Positions 1 to 7,862 of a stretch of 64,000 nt of DNA are shown here, one piece after another; the stretch's first letter is position 1, and each line of letters starts with the position of its first letter. The notes under the pieces were generated by a model, which saw only the letters and a program-made list of their open reading frames with translations, ran no database searches and had not been told where the DNA came from. This DNA comes from Pontibacter burrus. GTDB taxonomy: Bacteria > Bacteroidota > Bacteroidia > Cytophagales > Hymenobacteraceae. The stretch lies in the NCBI RefSeq assembly GCF_010686685.1, contig NZ_JAAGWD010000004.1, positions 186,001 to 250,000 on the forward strand, written 5' to 3'. The translations under genes were made by a program, and so were the position numbers.

Positions 1-375
1 CTACGTGATAGAATATTAGCAATTGGTTATGTGAAAGATAAAATAGAATTTCTAAAAGGCGACGCTTTTCATGTTTTAGAACAAAATTTGGATAACGGAA
101 ATGCTTACTTTTTTATAGATCCACCATACACAATTGCGGGTAAGCGACTATATACTCACTACAACATTGACCACGAAAACCTATTTAGGCTGACGTCTCT
201 ATTAAAGGGAAAGTATATGTTAACTTATGATGATACTCCAGAGATACGTCATCTTGCAGACAAGTATAATTTGCAGTATAGAACAATACCAATGAAAACA
301 ACATTACACTATGAAAAGAATGAAATAATAATTTCTGACAACTTTTCATGGTGGAGAGAAATTGATAGGCGTTAA
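1..375 (+). CDS. DNA adenine methylase (D12 class), C-terminal part, cut by window edge
   Basis: The reading frame is open from base 1, so the gene starts outside the window; the first in-window start (GTG at 31) is probably internal. The product carries the N6-adenine methyltransferase motif FIDPPYT, followed by a G-x-R-L-Y segment and TYDDTPEIRHLADKY, typical of D12/Dam-like enzymes that transfer a methyl group from S-adenosylmethionine to adenine. The catalytic DPPY is visible; the SAM-binding N-terminus is not. The segment is clearly richer in A+T than the genes to its right, which suggests recent acquisition, perhaps with a restriction enzyme beyond the edge. Family call is firm; target sequence and any restriction partner are unknown. 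Confidence 0.85.
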   Translation, partial: LRDRILAIGYVKDKIEFLKGDAFHVLEQNLDNGNAYFFIDPPYTIAGKRLYTHYNIDHENLFRLTSLLKGKYMLTYDDTPEIRHLADKYNLQYRTIPMKTTLHYEKNEIIISDNFSWWREIDRR

Positions 376-562
376 TACTAGTAGCTAACTATAGTTTCGC
401 CAGTTGCAAACTGCTGCCATGCACAACCACCAGTTACCGCTGCGCTCAAACTGGCGGTATGGTTACTCTTCGGCAAACATCAGCAAGTATTCCAGTTGGC
501 GAGCTTATGCTTTACAAATCAATGCGTGTTTCTGATAGTAGTTCTAAGGCTATACTTACTGG

Positions 563-1456
563 TTGGTTAGAATATATAATGCAATTCTGCTAAACCGGAC
601 AAACTCTTGGCTATTCTTGCTACTTTTGCACCCTATTAATAGTAAAAGTATCAGCTTGCCGCCTTCCTTACCTCCCCGAAATAACTTCTTTATCCCGTTT
701 AATGAATCAATAGAGCATTTTGCTTTACCTGATACGTTTACCGATCCTTTTAACTATAAACCTCACCCTATCAGCTTACTGGCATCCAGAGAATTGCAGG
801 ATTACCTAAGCGAGCAGAAGGAGTGGGAGCATAACTTCGGGCTGAACGATAGCAGTGAAGGCAGGATCATTGGTAAAATGTTTGGGGTGTTGGTCGTCAG
901 AACTGCCCAGCATGAGGTCGGATACCTGGCAGCCTTTTCGGGTAAATTGGCGGGAGGTTATCATCATGCAAAGTTCGTTCCCCCGGTATATGATGCCCTT
1001 AAAGAAGGCAGTTTTCTAAACATCGGAATGCAGGAGCTTACACAGATAAGCAAGCAGATAAAGGAACTACAGGAAGAACTGGCAGACAACAAGGAGATGA
1101 TCGGTGCGCTTCAGCAGTTGCGAAAAACGACATCTGTTGCGTTACAGGCTAAACTTTTTGACCAATATCATTTCCTGAACCAGGCCGGGCAAGAAAAAAG
1201 CCTGCGCACCATCTTTCAAAAACAATTTAACAATAACCCGCCTGCCGGGGCCGGTGAATGCGCTGCTCCTAAACTATTACACTACGCCTTCCGGCACCAG
1301 ATGCAGCCCTTAGCTTTGGCAGAGTTCTGGTGGGGGCAATCCCCTAAATCAGCTACCTGGAAACACAGCCATTTTTATCCTTCATGCCAGGAAAAATGTG
1401 CTCCTATATTAGCGCATATGCTTGAAGATATGGTTACAGACCTGCAACCGACGTAA
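563..1456 (+). pseudogene. N-terminal remnant of a Bacteroidota RluA-family pseudouridine synthase
   Basis: The protein matches from memory the N-terminal extension of Bacteroidota RluA-type 23S rRNA/tRNA pseudouridine synthases (usually about 550 aa): LPDTFTDPFNYKPHPISLLA, GKMFGVLVV, AAFSGKLAGGYHHAKFVPP, a coiled-coil-like stretch of about 50 residues, then PPAGAGECAAPKLLHYAF, EFWWGQSPKS and HFYPSCQEKCAPILAHML. The catalytic domain that should follow is absent: a stop comes 8 residues after the HMLED segment and only about 40 bp separate it from an unrelated minus-strand gene. There is no ATG near the front; the frame begins at TTG 563, with another TTG at 656 closer to the expected family start. 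A functional stand-alone N-terminal domain is possible, but a deletion remnant is more likely. Confidence 0.7.
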
Positions 1457-1494
1457 AACCTGAATCCAAACTAAATAGAAGAACGCTACGTTCA

Positions 1495-1701
1495 TCAATC
1501 TTCGGCATACTCCAGTAAATCTCCCGGCTGGCAATCCAGGGCTTTACAGATCGCTTCCAGGGTACTAAAACGAACGGCTTTGGCTTTGCCGGTTTTAAGG
1601 ATGGACAGGTTTGAGAGCGTAATATCCACTTTCTCCGACAGCTCGTTCAGCGACATTTTCCGTTTAGCCATCATCACATCCAAGTTCACAACTATAGGCA
1701 T
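1495..1701 (-). CDS. Small Cro/C1-type HTH regulator (YozG-like), module 1
   Basis: This 68-residue protein is almost entirely one helix-turn-helix: MSLNELSEKVDITLSNLSIL contains both helices, and LEAICKALDCQPGDLLEY is the end of the XRE fold. Such tiny regulators usually follow a DUF2975 membrane protein, as here: the partner ends 3 bp upstream, so the two are one operon. The inferred role is control of its own operon, perhaps through the inverted repeat at 2276-2310. It is closely similar to the protein at 50307-50531, so the pair is a duplicated module. The signal sensed is unknown. Confidence 0.9.
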   Translation of the reverse strand: MPIVVNLDVMMAKRKMSLNELSEKVDITLSNLSILKTGKAKAVRFSTLEAICKALDCQPGDLLEYAED

Positions 1702-1704
1702 GGT

Positions 1705-2241
1705 TTAAACGGTTAACTCTTGTTCAGACTGAATTTCAACGCCGCGCTTAAAGATCTGGGCAATTATAAATACCAGCCCGGCTATAAATAAATATTCGCC
1801 TCCATTGCCGCTGCTCAGCAATTCGCCTGTGCTTTTTGCCAGCCATTTGCTGTGCGCACTGCTTAGCTGCAGCACAATCCAACTGCCCAGCAAAACATAA
1901 CTAATGGCTGCTACTCTGCCGGCCACTTCAGCTGTAAACGGGTTTTGCAAATTAACCTTAGACAATGTCTGGATAACCAGGTAAGCGATGTAGGCTTTCA
2001 TGGCAGACAAAGCAACTATAAATGAATAATGTAAACTATAGTTGTAAAAACTCGCCTGACGCAGGTCATACAGGTCGAGGCCGCGGTAGAGGTCCTGCGC
2101 CACAGTTGGCTTAAAGTAGCTGAATATAAAAGTGAAAAGTATAGCGCCTGTTTTTATCAGTAAACCTATAAATACAATCCAGGCCAGTACGTGCATGATA
2201 GTCAGGATCGTCTGCGTCTGGGTTTTGGTATGCTTTTCCAT
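1705..2241 (-). CDS. DUF2975 membrane protein, module 1
   Basis: The 178-residue product has four hydrophobic segments (about residues 13-40, 70-90, 108-128 and 145-165), the layout of DUF2975 proteins, and lies directly before a small XRE regulator, the usual DUF2975 arrangement. The conserved feature near the third segment is NPFTAEVAGRVAAISY. DUF2975 has no settled function; it is thought to act as membrane partner or sensor for its HTH protein. The start is the ATG at 2241, 35 bp from a long palindrome. A paralogue sits at 50531-51115. Confidence 0.8.
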   Translation of the reverse strand: MEKHTKTQTQTILTIMHVLAWIVFIGLLIKTGAILFTFIFSYFKPTVAQDLYRGLDLYDLRQASFYNYSLHYSFIVALSAMKAYIAYLVIQTLSKVNLQNPFTAEVAGRVAAISYVLLGSWIVLQLSSAHSKWLAKSTGELLSSGNGGEYLFIAGLVFIIAQIFKRGVEIQSEQELTV

Positions 2242-2275
2242 AGTTGTCGGGTTTTATAGTTTATGTTGTAAGTAT

Positions 2276-2310
2276 AAACAATATTTATTGATAAACAATA
2301 AATATTGTTT
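2276..2310. promoter_or_regulatory. 15-bp perfect inverted repeat upstream of DUF2975/HTH operon 1
   Basis: Arms AAACAATATTTATTG (2276-2290) and CAATAAATATTGTTT (2296-2310) are exact reverse complements around a 5-bp spacer. The site is 35-70 bp upstream of the DUF2975 start, where a promoter and operator would lie. It has no T-run and no gene end that would make it a terminator. I infer that it is the operator of the adjacent HTH protein; a shorter palindrome occupies the equivalent place before module 2 (51173-51189). Confidence 0.6.
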
Positions 2311-2422
2311 GATTTATGGCAAACTGCTCAAAACATGATTTAAACATTAACATAACTAAAGCCAGTGAGTAGAGTATTCACCAGCATACTATAGTTGCTA
2401 ACTATAAACCAATTAACACCCG

Positions 2423-2980
2423 ATGAAAACCGAAAAAGAAAAAATGCTGGCTGGAGAGCTGTACGATGCACTGGACCCACAACTATCAGAAGAGCGGACG
2501 AAGACAAGGCTGCTGCTGCAACAACTTAATAACTCCCGCGAAGATTACCCCATCGAACGTGCCCGCATTTTAAGAGAACTGATACCCTATGCCGGCGAAG
2601 GCCTGTGGCTGCAACCCCCGTTTTACTGCGATTATGGCTATAATATGATTATCGGCGAAAAGGTGTTTTTCAATTTTAACTGCGTAGTGCTGGATGTGAT
2701 GCCGGTAACAATTGGCAGCCGCACGCTTTTCGGGCCGAATGTACAGATCTATACCGCCACGCACCCGCTCAACTATAAAGAACGCGCCACCGGACTGGAA
2801 TCTGCCAAGCCCATTACGATAGGCGAAGACGTCTGGGTAGGCGGCAGCGTGGTAATTTGCCCCGGCGTAACCATTGGCGACAGGACTGTGATAGGTGCAG
2901 GCAGCGTAGTTACCAAAGACATACCTGCTGATGTGTTTGCGGCAGGCAATCCCTGCAAAGTTATCCGGGAGCTGGAGTAA
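2423..2980 (+). CDS. Maltose/galactoside O-acetyltransferase (left-handed beta-helix)
   Basis: A 185-residue hexapeptide-repeat acetyltransferase of the Maa/LacA type, which moves acetyl from acetyl-CoA to a sugar hydroxyl in the cytoplasm. The N-terminus MKTEKEKMLAGELYDALDP is the family signature domain; hexapeptide turns run from about residue 75 to 175 (for example ITIGEDVWVGGSVVICPGVT). The catalytic His is H114 in TATHPL. Length is normal for the family. The true acceptor sugar cannot be told from sequence. It is followed after 44 bp by a GNAT gene on the same strand. Confidence 0.9.
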   Translation: MKTEKEKMLAGELYDALDPQLSEERTKTRLLLQQLNNSREDYPIERARILRELIPYAGEGLWLQPPFYCDYGYNMIIGEKVFFNFNCVVLDVMPVTIGSRTLFGPNVQIYTATHPLNYKERATGLESAKPITIGEDVWVGGSVVICPGVTIGDRTVIGAGSVVTKDIPADVFAAGNPCKVIRELE

Positions 2981-3024
2981 TCGGAATTATAGTTACCTTA
3001 ACTATAGCAAACAACTATAGCATT

Positions 3025-3570
3025 ATGCCACACCTAAGTTTACGCGAACTTGAGACAAAAGACATCCCGCTATTAGCAGATTACTGGCTTAACGCCGAAC
3101 CTGACTTTTTAATTGGCATGGGTGTAGACCTGGCTAAGTTACCAAACAGGGAGGAATGGGCTGCCATGCTCACGCAACAGCTAAGTTTGCCGGTTAACGA
3201 ACGGAAGAGTTATGCCCTGATTTGGGAGGAAGATAACACACCTGTAGGGCACAGCAACGTGAACAAGATCGTGTTTGGTGATTCAGCCTATATGCACCTG
3301 CATTTGTGGCAACCGGCGCTCAGGCAAAGAGGAGTTGGTACGGAACTGGTTAAGAAATCACTCCCATTCTACTTCGAGAAGCTGCAGCTTAAAACCCTTT
3401 ACTGTGAGCCTTATGCACATAATCCTGCTCCGAATAAAACACTGGCTAAAACAGGTTTCGAGTTTGTAAAGCGGCACACAACCATACCCGGAACTATAAA
3501 TTTTGAGCAGGAAGTAAACCTTTGGCAGCTCACCCATGCGCAATATGAGAAGCTGATAACTGAACTATAG
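3025..3570 (+). CDS. GNAT-family N-acetyltransferase
   Basis: The 181-residue protein has the GNAT fold: an N-terminal LSLRELETKDIPLLADYW, a central beta strand pair, and the acetyl-CoA loop RQRGVGTELV (Q/R-x-x-G-x-G/A) near residue 100, then ENP-like NPAPNKTLAKTGFE. It resembles side-chain acetyltransferases of the RimJ/RimL or aminoglycoside type, but the substrate is not readable. The stop codon TAG at 3568-3570 is supplied by an exact AACTATAGTT palindrome (3563-3572), and the next gene on the opposite strand ends at 3571, so the two abut tail to tail. Confidence 0.85.
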   Translation: MPHLSLRELETKDIPLLADYWLNAEPDFLIGMGVDLAKLPNREEWAAMLTQQLSLPVNERKSYALIWEEDNTPVGHSNVNKIVFGDSAYMHLHLWQPALRQRGVGTELVKKSLPFYFEKLQLKTLYCEPYAHNPAPNKTLAKTGFEFVKRHTTIPGTINFEQEVNLWQLTHAQYEKLITEL

Positions 3571-3966
3571 TTATTGCTTCACCTTTTCGGTACGCTTAAT
3601 CTGCACAGGCTCTTTTCCTTTATAAATGCTGCCTGTTATAGTATCAGCTTTATAACTATAGTATTTGTAACCTTCATAATCCATGTAAAAGCCGGTTTTG
3701 GGGTCATATACTTTGTGCAGGTTCGGGTAATGCCAAAGGCCGGTTGTGGGGTCGGGGATGCGGGTTCTGCTGGCGTCCATAGCGTTGGGCATGGGCACGG
3801 GCATGGTGTTGGCAGAATCTTTGGCAGACCAGCTCAGTTTGGCCGTGTTGGTTTTCAGGAAGTAATCAAACCGCTTTACAAAATCATGCAGCTCGTGTGT
3901 CTGACTCTGCGCCGTGGTGCTGAGTGCTGTTACAAATACAAGGGCTATTGTTATAAGTAGTTTCAT
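3571..3966 (-). CDS. Small secreted protein, unknown function
   Basis: The 131-residue product opens with a clear signal peptide (MKLLITIALVFVTALSTTAQ, cleavage after about residue 20). The mature part is polar, rich in Tyr, Lys and Pro, with the segments DPTTGLWHYPNLHKVYDPKT and YMDYEGYKYYSYK and no cysteine or known catalytic motif. I do not recognise the family. It ends exactly next to the GNAT stop on the other strand. The opposite-strand frame over the same bases is low complexity and looks like a shadow. Confidence 0.7.
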   Translation of the reverse strand: MKLLITIALVFVTALSTTAQSQTHELHDFVKRFDYFLKTNTAKLSWSAKDSANTMPVPMPNAMDASRTRIPDPTTGLWHYPNLHKVYDPKTGFYMDYEGYKYYSYKADTITGSIYKGKEPVQIKRTEKVKQ

Positions 3967-4040
3967 AGGTGAGGAGCTATAGTTCTGATCGGTTATACGT
4001 GTCTGTTTTAGCTTGTTAGAGCCTATTAAAGATATAAAAA

Positions 4041-4068
4041 AGAGCCTTTTGCAACAACAAAAGGCTCT
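4041..4068 (-). terminator. Intrinsic terminator after cytochrome c gene
   Basis: Perfect 11-bp stem AGAGCCTTTTG / CAAAAGGCTCT with a 6-nt loop; on the minus strand it runs into a T-rich tract. It lies 27 bp downstream of the diheme cytochrome stop. Confidence 0.85.
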
Positions 4069-4094
4069 CTGGCAGATAAGGTTAAAGCTATAGA

Positions 4095-5093
4095 TTATGA
4101 TTTAGGAGTTGCCGGTGTATATCTTTCTACTTTGTTCTTCTTTGGCTCTACGGTGCGCAGGTACTGGTAAATGGCACGCAGGTCTTTTTCCGTCATACCT
4201 GCATACATACCCCATGGCATAATAGTATTAAAATCGTTGGGAGCAAGCTTCTGGTTTGCCATCTCAGGGTTCTCGTGTTGCTTAAAGCGGGCAACAAAAG
4301 CCTCTTCGCTCCAGGCACCAATGCCGGTTTCTTCATCTGGCGTAATATTGGCTGAGCGCAGTGTACCGCTCGGCAGCTTAAACTCGAAACCACCAGCCAG
4401 TTCTTTGCCCGCTATTGGTGTGCCTTTGTCAGCAGGGGTGTGGCATTCGTTGCACGAAGCAATGGTAACAAGGTATTTCCCTCTTGAGACTTGATCGTCG
4501 TCGAGCACCGCTTTCATGTTGTTTTCAGGAGTAGATGGCATGGTGCGCAGGATCAGGTTCATCGGGAAGTCCGCATCCGACTTCGGGATATTGTTTTTGA
4601 TCGGGTCAAGGGTGCGCAGGTAGGCAATAATGGCATAAACATCCTGCTCCTGCATCTGGCTGAAAGATTTGTAGGGCATTACCGGGAAGAGCGGGTCGCC
4701 CTCTTTGTTTACGCCGGATGTAATGGCGCGGTAAATTTCGCCATCGGTCCAGCTGCCAAGACCGGTTTCTTTATCAGAGGTAATATTTTTGGCATAAAAC
4801 ACACCCGGAAAACCCATTGAATGGTCGAAGCGGTCGCCGCCTTTGCCTTCGGTGCCCGGCACTACAGGCCCTGCAAACCGAGTCCAGTCACGTTCCGAGT
4901 GGCAGTCTATACACACAGCTACGTGGTTTGCCAGGTACTCACCCTTTTCCAGTAACTCAGGTGTTGCCTTTACTGTTATGGCAGGAGCCGCATCCACGTT
5001 CGGAAAAGCATACTGCATGTAGATTATACCGGCAGCAATAATGGCCAGGATGCCTACCAATGCGTAGCCAATAAATTTGAATACCTTTTTCAT
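4095..5093 (-). CDS. Membrane-anchored diheme cytochrome c
   Basis: The 332-residue protein has one N-terminal membrane anchor (about residues 7-28) and two c-type heme sites: CIDCH at 61-65 and CNECH at 214-218. Each half is a cytochrome c domain with a likely Met axial ligand (VMPYKSF near 139; MPWGMYAGM late in the second half). The duplicated pattern NITSDKETGLGSWTDGEI / NITPDEETGIGAWSEEAF is that of the periplasmic subunit accompanying alcohol or sugar dehydrogenases. No dehydrogenase is next to it, so the electron donor is unknown. It is a single-gene unit with its own terminator. Confidence 0.9.
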   Translation of the reverse strand: MKKVFKFIGYALVGILAIIAAGIIYMQYAFPNVDAAPAITVKATPELLEKGEYLANHVAVCIDCHSERDWTRFAGPVVPGTEGKGGDRFDHSMGFPGVFYAKNITSDKETGLGSWTDGEIYRAITSGVNKEGDPLFPVMPYKSFSQMQEQDVYAIIAYLRTLDPIKNNIPKSDADFPMNLILRTMPSTPENNMKAVLDDDQVSRGKYLVTIASCNECHTPADKGTPIAGKELAGGFEFKLPSGTLRSANITPDEETGIGAWSEEAFVARFKQHENPEMANQKLAPNDFNTIMPWGMYAGMTEKDLRAIYQYLRTVEPKKNKVERYTPATPKS

Positions 5094-5238
5094 ATAGTTC
5101 AGTTAGTGATCATGATTTGGAAATATAGATAGATTTATTTGTGTAATTTTATTATAAAATATGATTTATGCAAATGAAACATACTGTTAATACTATATTT
5201 TTTGTGGAAAGATGATTTTAATTGGTAGACTGAAATAA

Positions 5239-5268
5239 AAAAGCCGCAGGTGTTACGCTGCGGCTTTT
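5239..5268 (-). terminator. Intrinsic terminator after carboxypeptidase-like lipoprotein
   Basis: Stem AAAAGCCGCAG / CTGCGGCTTTT (11 bp, 8-nt loop) followed by a T-run when read on the minus strand; 35 bp beyond the stop of the gene at 5304. Confidence 0.85.
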
Positions 5269-5303
5269 GTGCTTTTAAACTATAGGCTATGCTGCCTGCA
5301 GTT

Positions 5304-6038
5304 TTATGGTATCCTGATCGTGAAGGTTTGCGCGTTGCTGGTGTTAAGCCCCGGCCCCTCGAAATACTTATCGCCTTCCCAGTAGCCATAAATTACAGTT
5401 GCGCCTGTGTATATCTTTACATATGCCACATCGCCGGCCTTAAAGCCGTGCCTGTTTTTAAGGCTTTCAACAGAGATTGATGGAAGTACCAGGTTGCTAT
5501 CTTCGCCAAGTGACGTAAAGCCGTTTACACTTTTAACCGCATAGTTTGTGTCTGATACATCGGGTGTTTTACCTACAAATGTGGCTATCTTATAATCTTT
5601 ACCAGCAGGCACAGCAGCACTTAATATAAAGTTTGCTCTCAAGGCATCGTTCTGGTGCCAGAACAGCTCAGCCTGTTTTACATAAACAGAGGGCGCTTTC
5701 GACATCCGGATATCTATTTCCTCTTTCTCGGTAAAGAAATTGAGTTCTGCACGCTGACTGCCTTTAAAGCCGGGCTTCTGGGCAGTAATTATTAGGTCTG
5801 TGTGCGGTACATTTTCAATGCTATAGTTGCCAGCGGCATCAGTAGTGGCCTGCATGTTTATTTTGTAACCGGTTATAGTTACAGTAGCACCTTCCGCAGA
5901 TTCAGGTTCCTGGTACTCGTTGTAGGCTATTACTTTCCCGCTAATAGTGCCACGCAAAACCGGGGAGTAATCTTCCGGCTCAGAGCAACCCGCGCATAAC
6001 ATAACAAGCACAAACAGAAGGGTGTAAGTTTGTTTCAT
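5304..6038 (-). CDS. Lipoprotein with carboxypeptidase regulatory-like domain
   Basis: A 244-residue protein with lipobox LCAGC (Cys at about residue 18), so probably anchored in the outer or inner membrane. Residues about 30-110 form a carboxypeptidase-regulatory-like beta sandwich (GTISGKVIAYNE, GATVTITGYK, TTDAAGNYSIENVP, IRMSK), a module common in Bacteroidota surface proteins. The rest (VKQAELFWHQNDALRANFIL to the C-terminus) is unassigned. Role unknown; a structural or binding lipoprotein is the best guess. Confidence 0.8.
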   Translation of the reverse strand: MKQTYTLLFVLVMLCAGCSEPEDYSPVLRGTISGKVIAYNEYQEPESAEGATVTITGYKINMQATTDAAGNYSIENVPHTDLIITAQKPGFKGSQRAELNFFTEKEEIDIRMSKAPSVYVKQAELFWHQNDALRANFILSAAVPAGKDYKIATFVGKTPDVSDTNYAVKSVNGFTSLGEDSNLVLPSISVESLKNRHGFKAGDVAYVKIYTGATVIYGYWEGDKYFEGPGLNTSNAQTFTIRIP

Positions 6039-6135
6039 AAATTACAATCTAAAAGTCTGCAAAAGTATCTAATTGTAGATTAATGGAAAACTATATTCTG
6101 ATTTTGCTATAACCAAAATAATGCCAGCTATAAAA

Positions 6136-6168
6136 AAGCCGGAGCCCTGCAGATCAGAACTCCGGCTT
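6136..6168 (-). terminator. Intrinsic terminator after the M16 operon
   Basis: Stem AAGCCGGAG / CTCCGGCTT (9 bp) with T-run on the minus strand, 20 bp after the stop of the second M16 gene. A perfect AACTATAGTT lies at 6180-6189, overlapping that stop. Confidence 0.8.
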
Positions 6169-6188
6169 CCGGAACTATAAACTATAGT

Positions 6189-7829
6189 TTATTTAAAGGT
6201 ATCCTTGCTGTCTACAATCTTCACGTCTTTCACGTTCAGCTTATAGTTGGCAATGATGTCGTCTTCGGCCAGTACTTCTTTCGGCAGGCCTTCTTTTACC
6301 AGGTTAGAGTAGCTCATCGGCGAGGGCGTGTTGTTCAGTAGCGCCTGCTTCAGTGGCTCAGCTTCGCTGTCGTCGGTAACTATAGTTACGTACATGTTCT
6401 GCACATTCCAGTACTTTTTTACGGCATCATTCACCTGCTGCACCGTCAGGTTAGCCAATAACTGGTCCATCTCTTTCAGGTAGTCTTCGCGGCCATAAAA
6501 GCGTGAGTCCATCATAAAGCCTAACTGCTTCTCTTCGGTCTGGGCATATAGCTTCATGTAAGAGCGCAGGAACTTACGGGTCAATTCAAACTCCTGCTCC
6601 GTCATGCCATTCTTGATCAGGTTATCCACTTCGCGCATGGCCAGGCGCAGGGCAAAGTGTGCATGGCCTACATTGATGTCCTTTAGTTCGGCATACTGCT
6701 GCTTCAAACCTTCGGCAATCTGTACCGGGCGAATCCAGAGGGCAAAGTAGTTGGATGTACGCGGCACGCCCGGGTTTGGCAACTGGAAGCTACCGCCCTG
6801 GTCGTACCACTCAATGTAAGAGTAATCGCCATAGTTCATGGAGCGCACAGAGCGGATTTTGTCGTATAGTTTGCCGTAGCTCTTACGGTGCTCACCCAGG
6901 AACGAGTTAGCTACCATCAGCGCAGCAAAATCATCGGCAGAGCGCGTTACCGGCATCGGTGTACCAGTAAAGATAGCCGAGCCCAACGCATCAGATTTCT
7001 GAATGATCTCTACCTGTACGCCGTTCGGTTTGTTAGGCTGACCAGCCAGTGGTATAGTTGGCTTCACTTCTGATAACTGCGCCATATCAGCCTTCAGTTT
7101 GTTCAGGAAGTCAGCGCTATAGTTGCCGGCCACGCCTATCATCAGGTTGTTGCGGGTAAACAGGCTGCGCCAGTGGTTCTTCACATCCTCCAGGGTAATA
7201 TTTGGTACGCTGGCCGAAGTGCCTTCAACCATGTGCTGGTAGTTGGTGCCCCGGAACAACAGGTCTTCCAGAGCTTTTTTGCTGTACTCTTCATCTGATG
7301 AAGCACGAATCACCTGGTCAACAAAGTTCTGCTGGTTCGATTTTACACGTTTAAAGTCGTCTTCGGCAAAAGCTGGCTGCAGCATCAGTCCACGCACGAT
7401 CGGATAAAAATCATTCAGGAAATCGCGGTGCACTATAAAAGTAAAAGTAGTAACTTCTTTATCGGTGCTGGCGCCATAACCAGCCGCCCACGGGTAAATC
7501 TTGTCGCGAATCTGGGTAACGGTCATGTCCTGTGTACCGGAGTTAGCGATCATCTGGGCAGTAGCATAGGTCAAACCTTCTTTGCCCTTTGGGTCAGCCA
7601 TAGAGCCGTTTTTGAACATCAGTTTAATAATAACCTTGTTCGACTGTGGATTCTGTAATTCTACTACTTTGCCCGGACCAAAAGCCGTGTTGGCATCAAA
7701 GGCTACAGGAGCTGTCTCGGTGGTTGTGGCGGTATCAGTAGTGGTGGTTTGCTGAGATGCCTGCGGCTGTTTGGTGCAGGAGGCAGCCAACAGGGCAACA
7801 GGCAATATATAAGCAGCTATCTTTTTCAT
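6189..7829 (-). CDS. M16-family protein lacking the zinc motif (inactive partner subunit)
   Basis: This 546-residue lipoprotein (LLAASC near residue 18, then a Thr-rich linker) has the M16 fold. Where active members have HxxEH it reads GLTYATAQMIANSG, so the zinc ligands are lost. It follows the active M16 gene after 33 bp in one operon. In M16 heterodimers such as mitochondrial processing peptidase and many bacterial pairs, one subunit is catalytic and the other shapes the substrate chamber; the same division is inferred here. Location: periplasm, lipid-anchored. Confidence 0.9.
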   Translation of the reverse strand: MKKIAAYILPVALLAASCTKQPQASQQTTTTDTATTTETAPVAFDANTAFGPGKVVELQNPQSNKVIIKLMFKNGSMADPKGKEGLTYATAQMIANSGTQDMTVTQIRDKIYPWAAGYGASTDKEVTTFTFIVHRDFLNDFYPIVRGLMLQPAFAEDDFKRVKSNQQNFVDQVIRASSDEEYSKKALEDLLFRGTNYQHMVEGTSASVPNITLEDVKNHWRSLFTRNNLMIGVAGNYSADFLNKLKADMAQLSEVKPTIPLAGQPNKPNGVQVEIIQKSDALGSAIFTGTPMPVTRSADDFAALMVANSFLGEHRKSYGKLYDKIRSVRSMNYGDYSYIEWYDQGGSFQLPNPGVPRTSNYFALWIRPVQIAEGLKQQYAELKDINVGHAHFALRLAMREVDNLIKNGMTEQEFELTRKFLRSYMKLYAQTEEKQLGFMMDSRFYGREDYLKEMDQLLANLTVQQVNDAVKKYWNVQNMYVTIVTDDSEAEPLKQALLNNTPSPMSYSNLVKEGLPKEVLAEDDIIANYKLNVKDVKIVDSKDTFK

Positions 7830-7862
7830 CGTTTCTCTTTCTAAATCTGGTTAACTATAAAA

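Noticed and set aside
2132..2338. 68-residue plus-strand frame across the DUF2975 start and palindrome
   Set aside because: It is antisense to a real gene and includes the inverted repeat; no supporting feature.
3574..3960. 128-residue plus-strand frame over the small secreted protein
   Set aside because: Its composition (runs such as GHGHGHGVG) is that of an antisense shadow; the minus-strand frame has a clear signal peptide.
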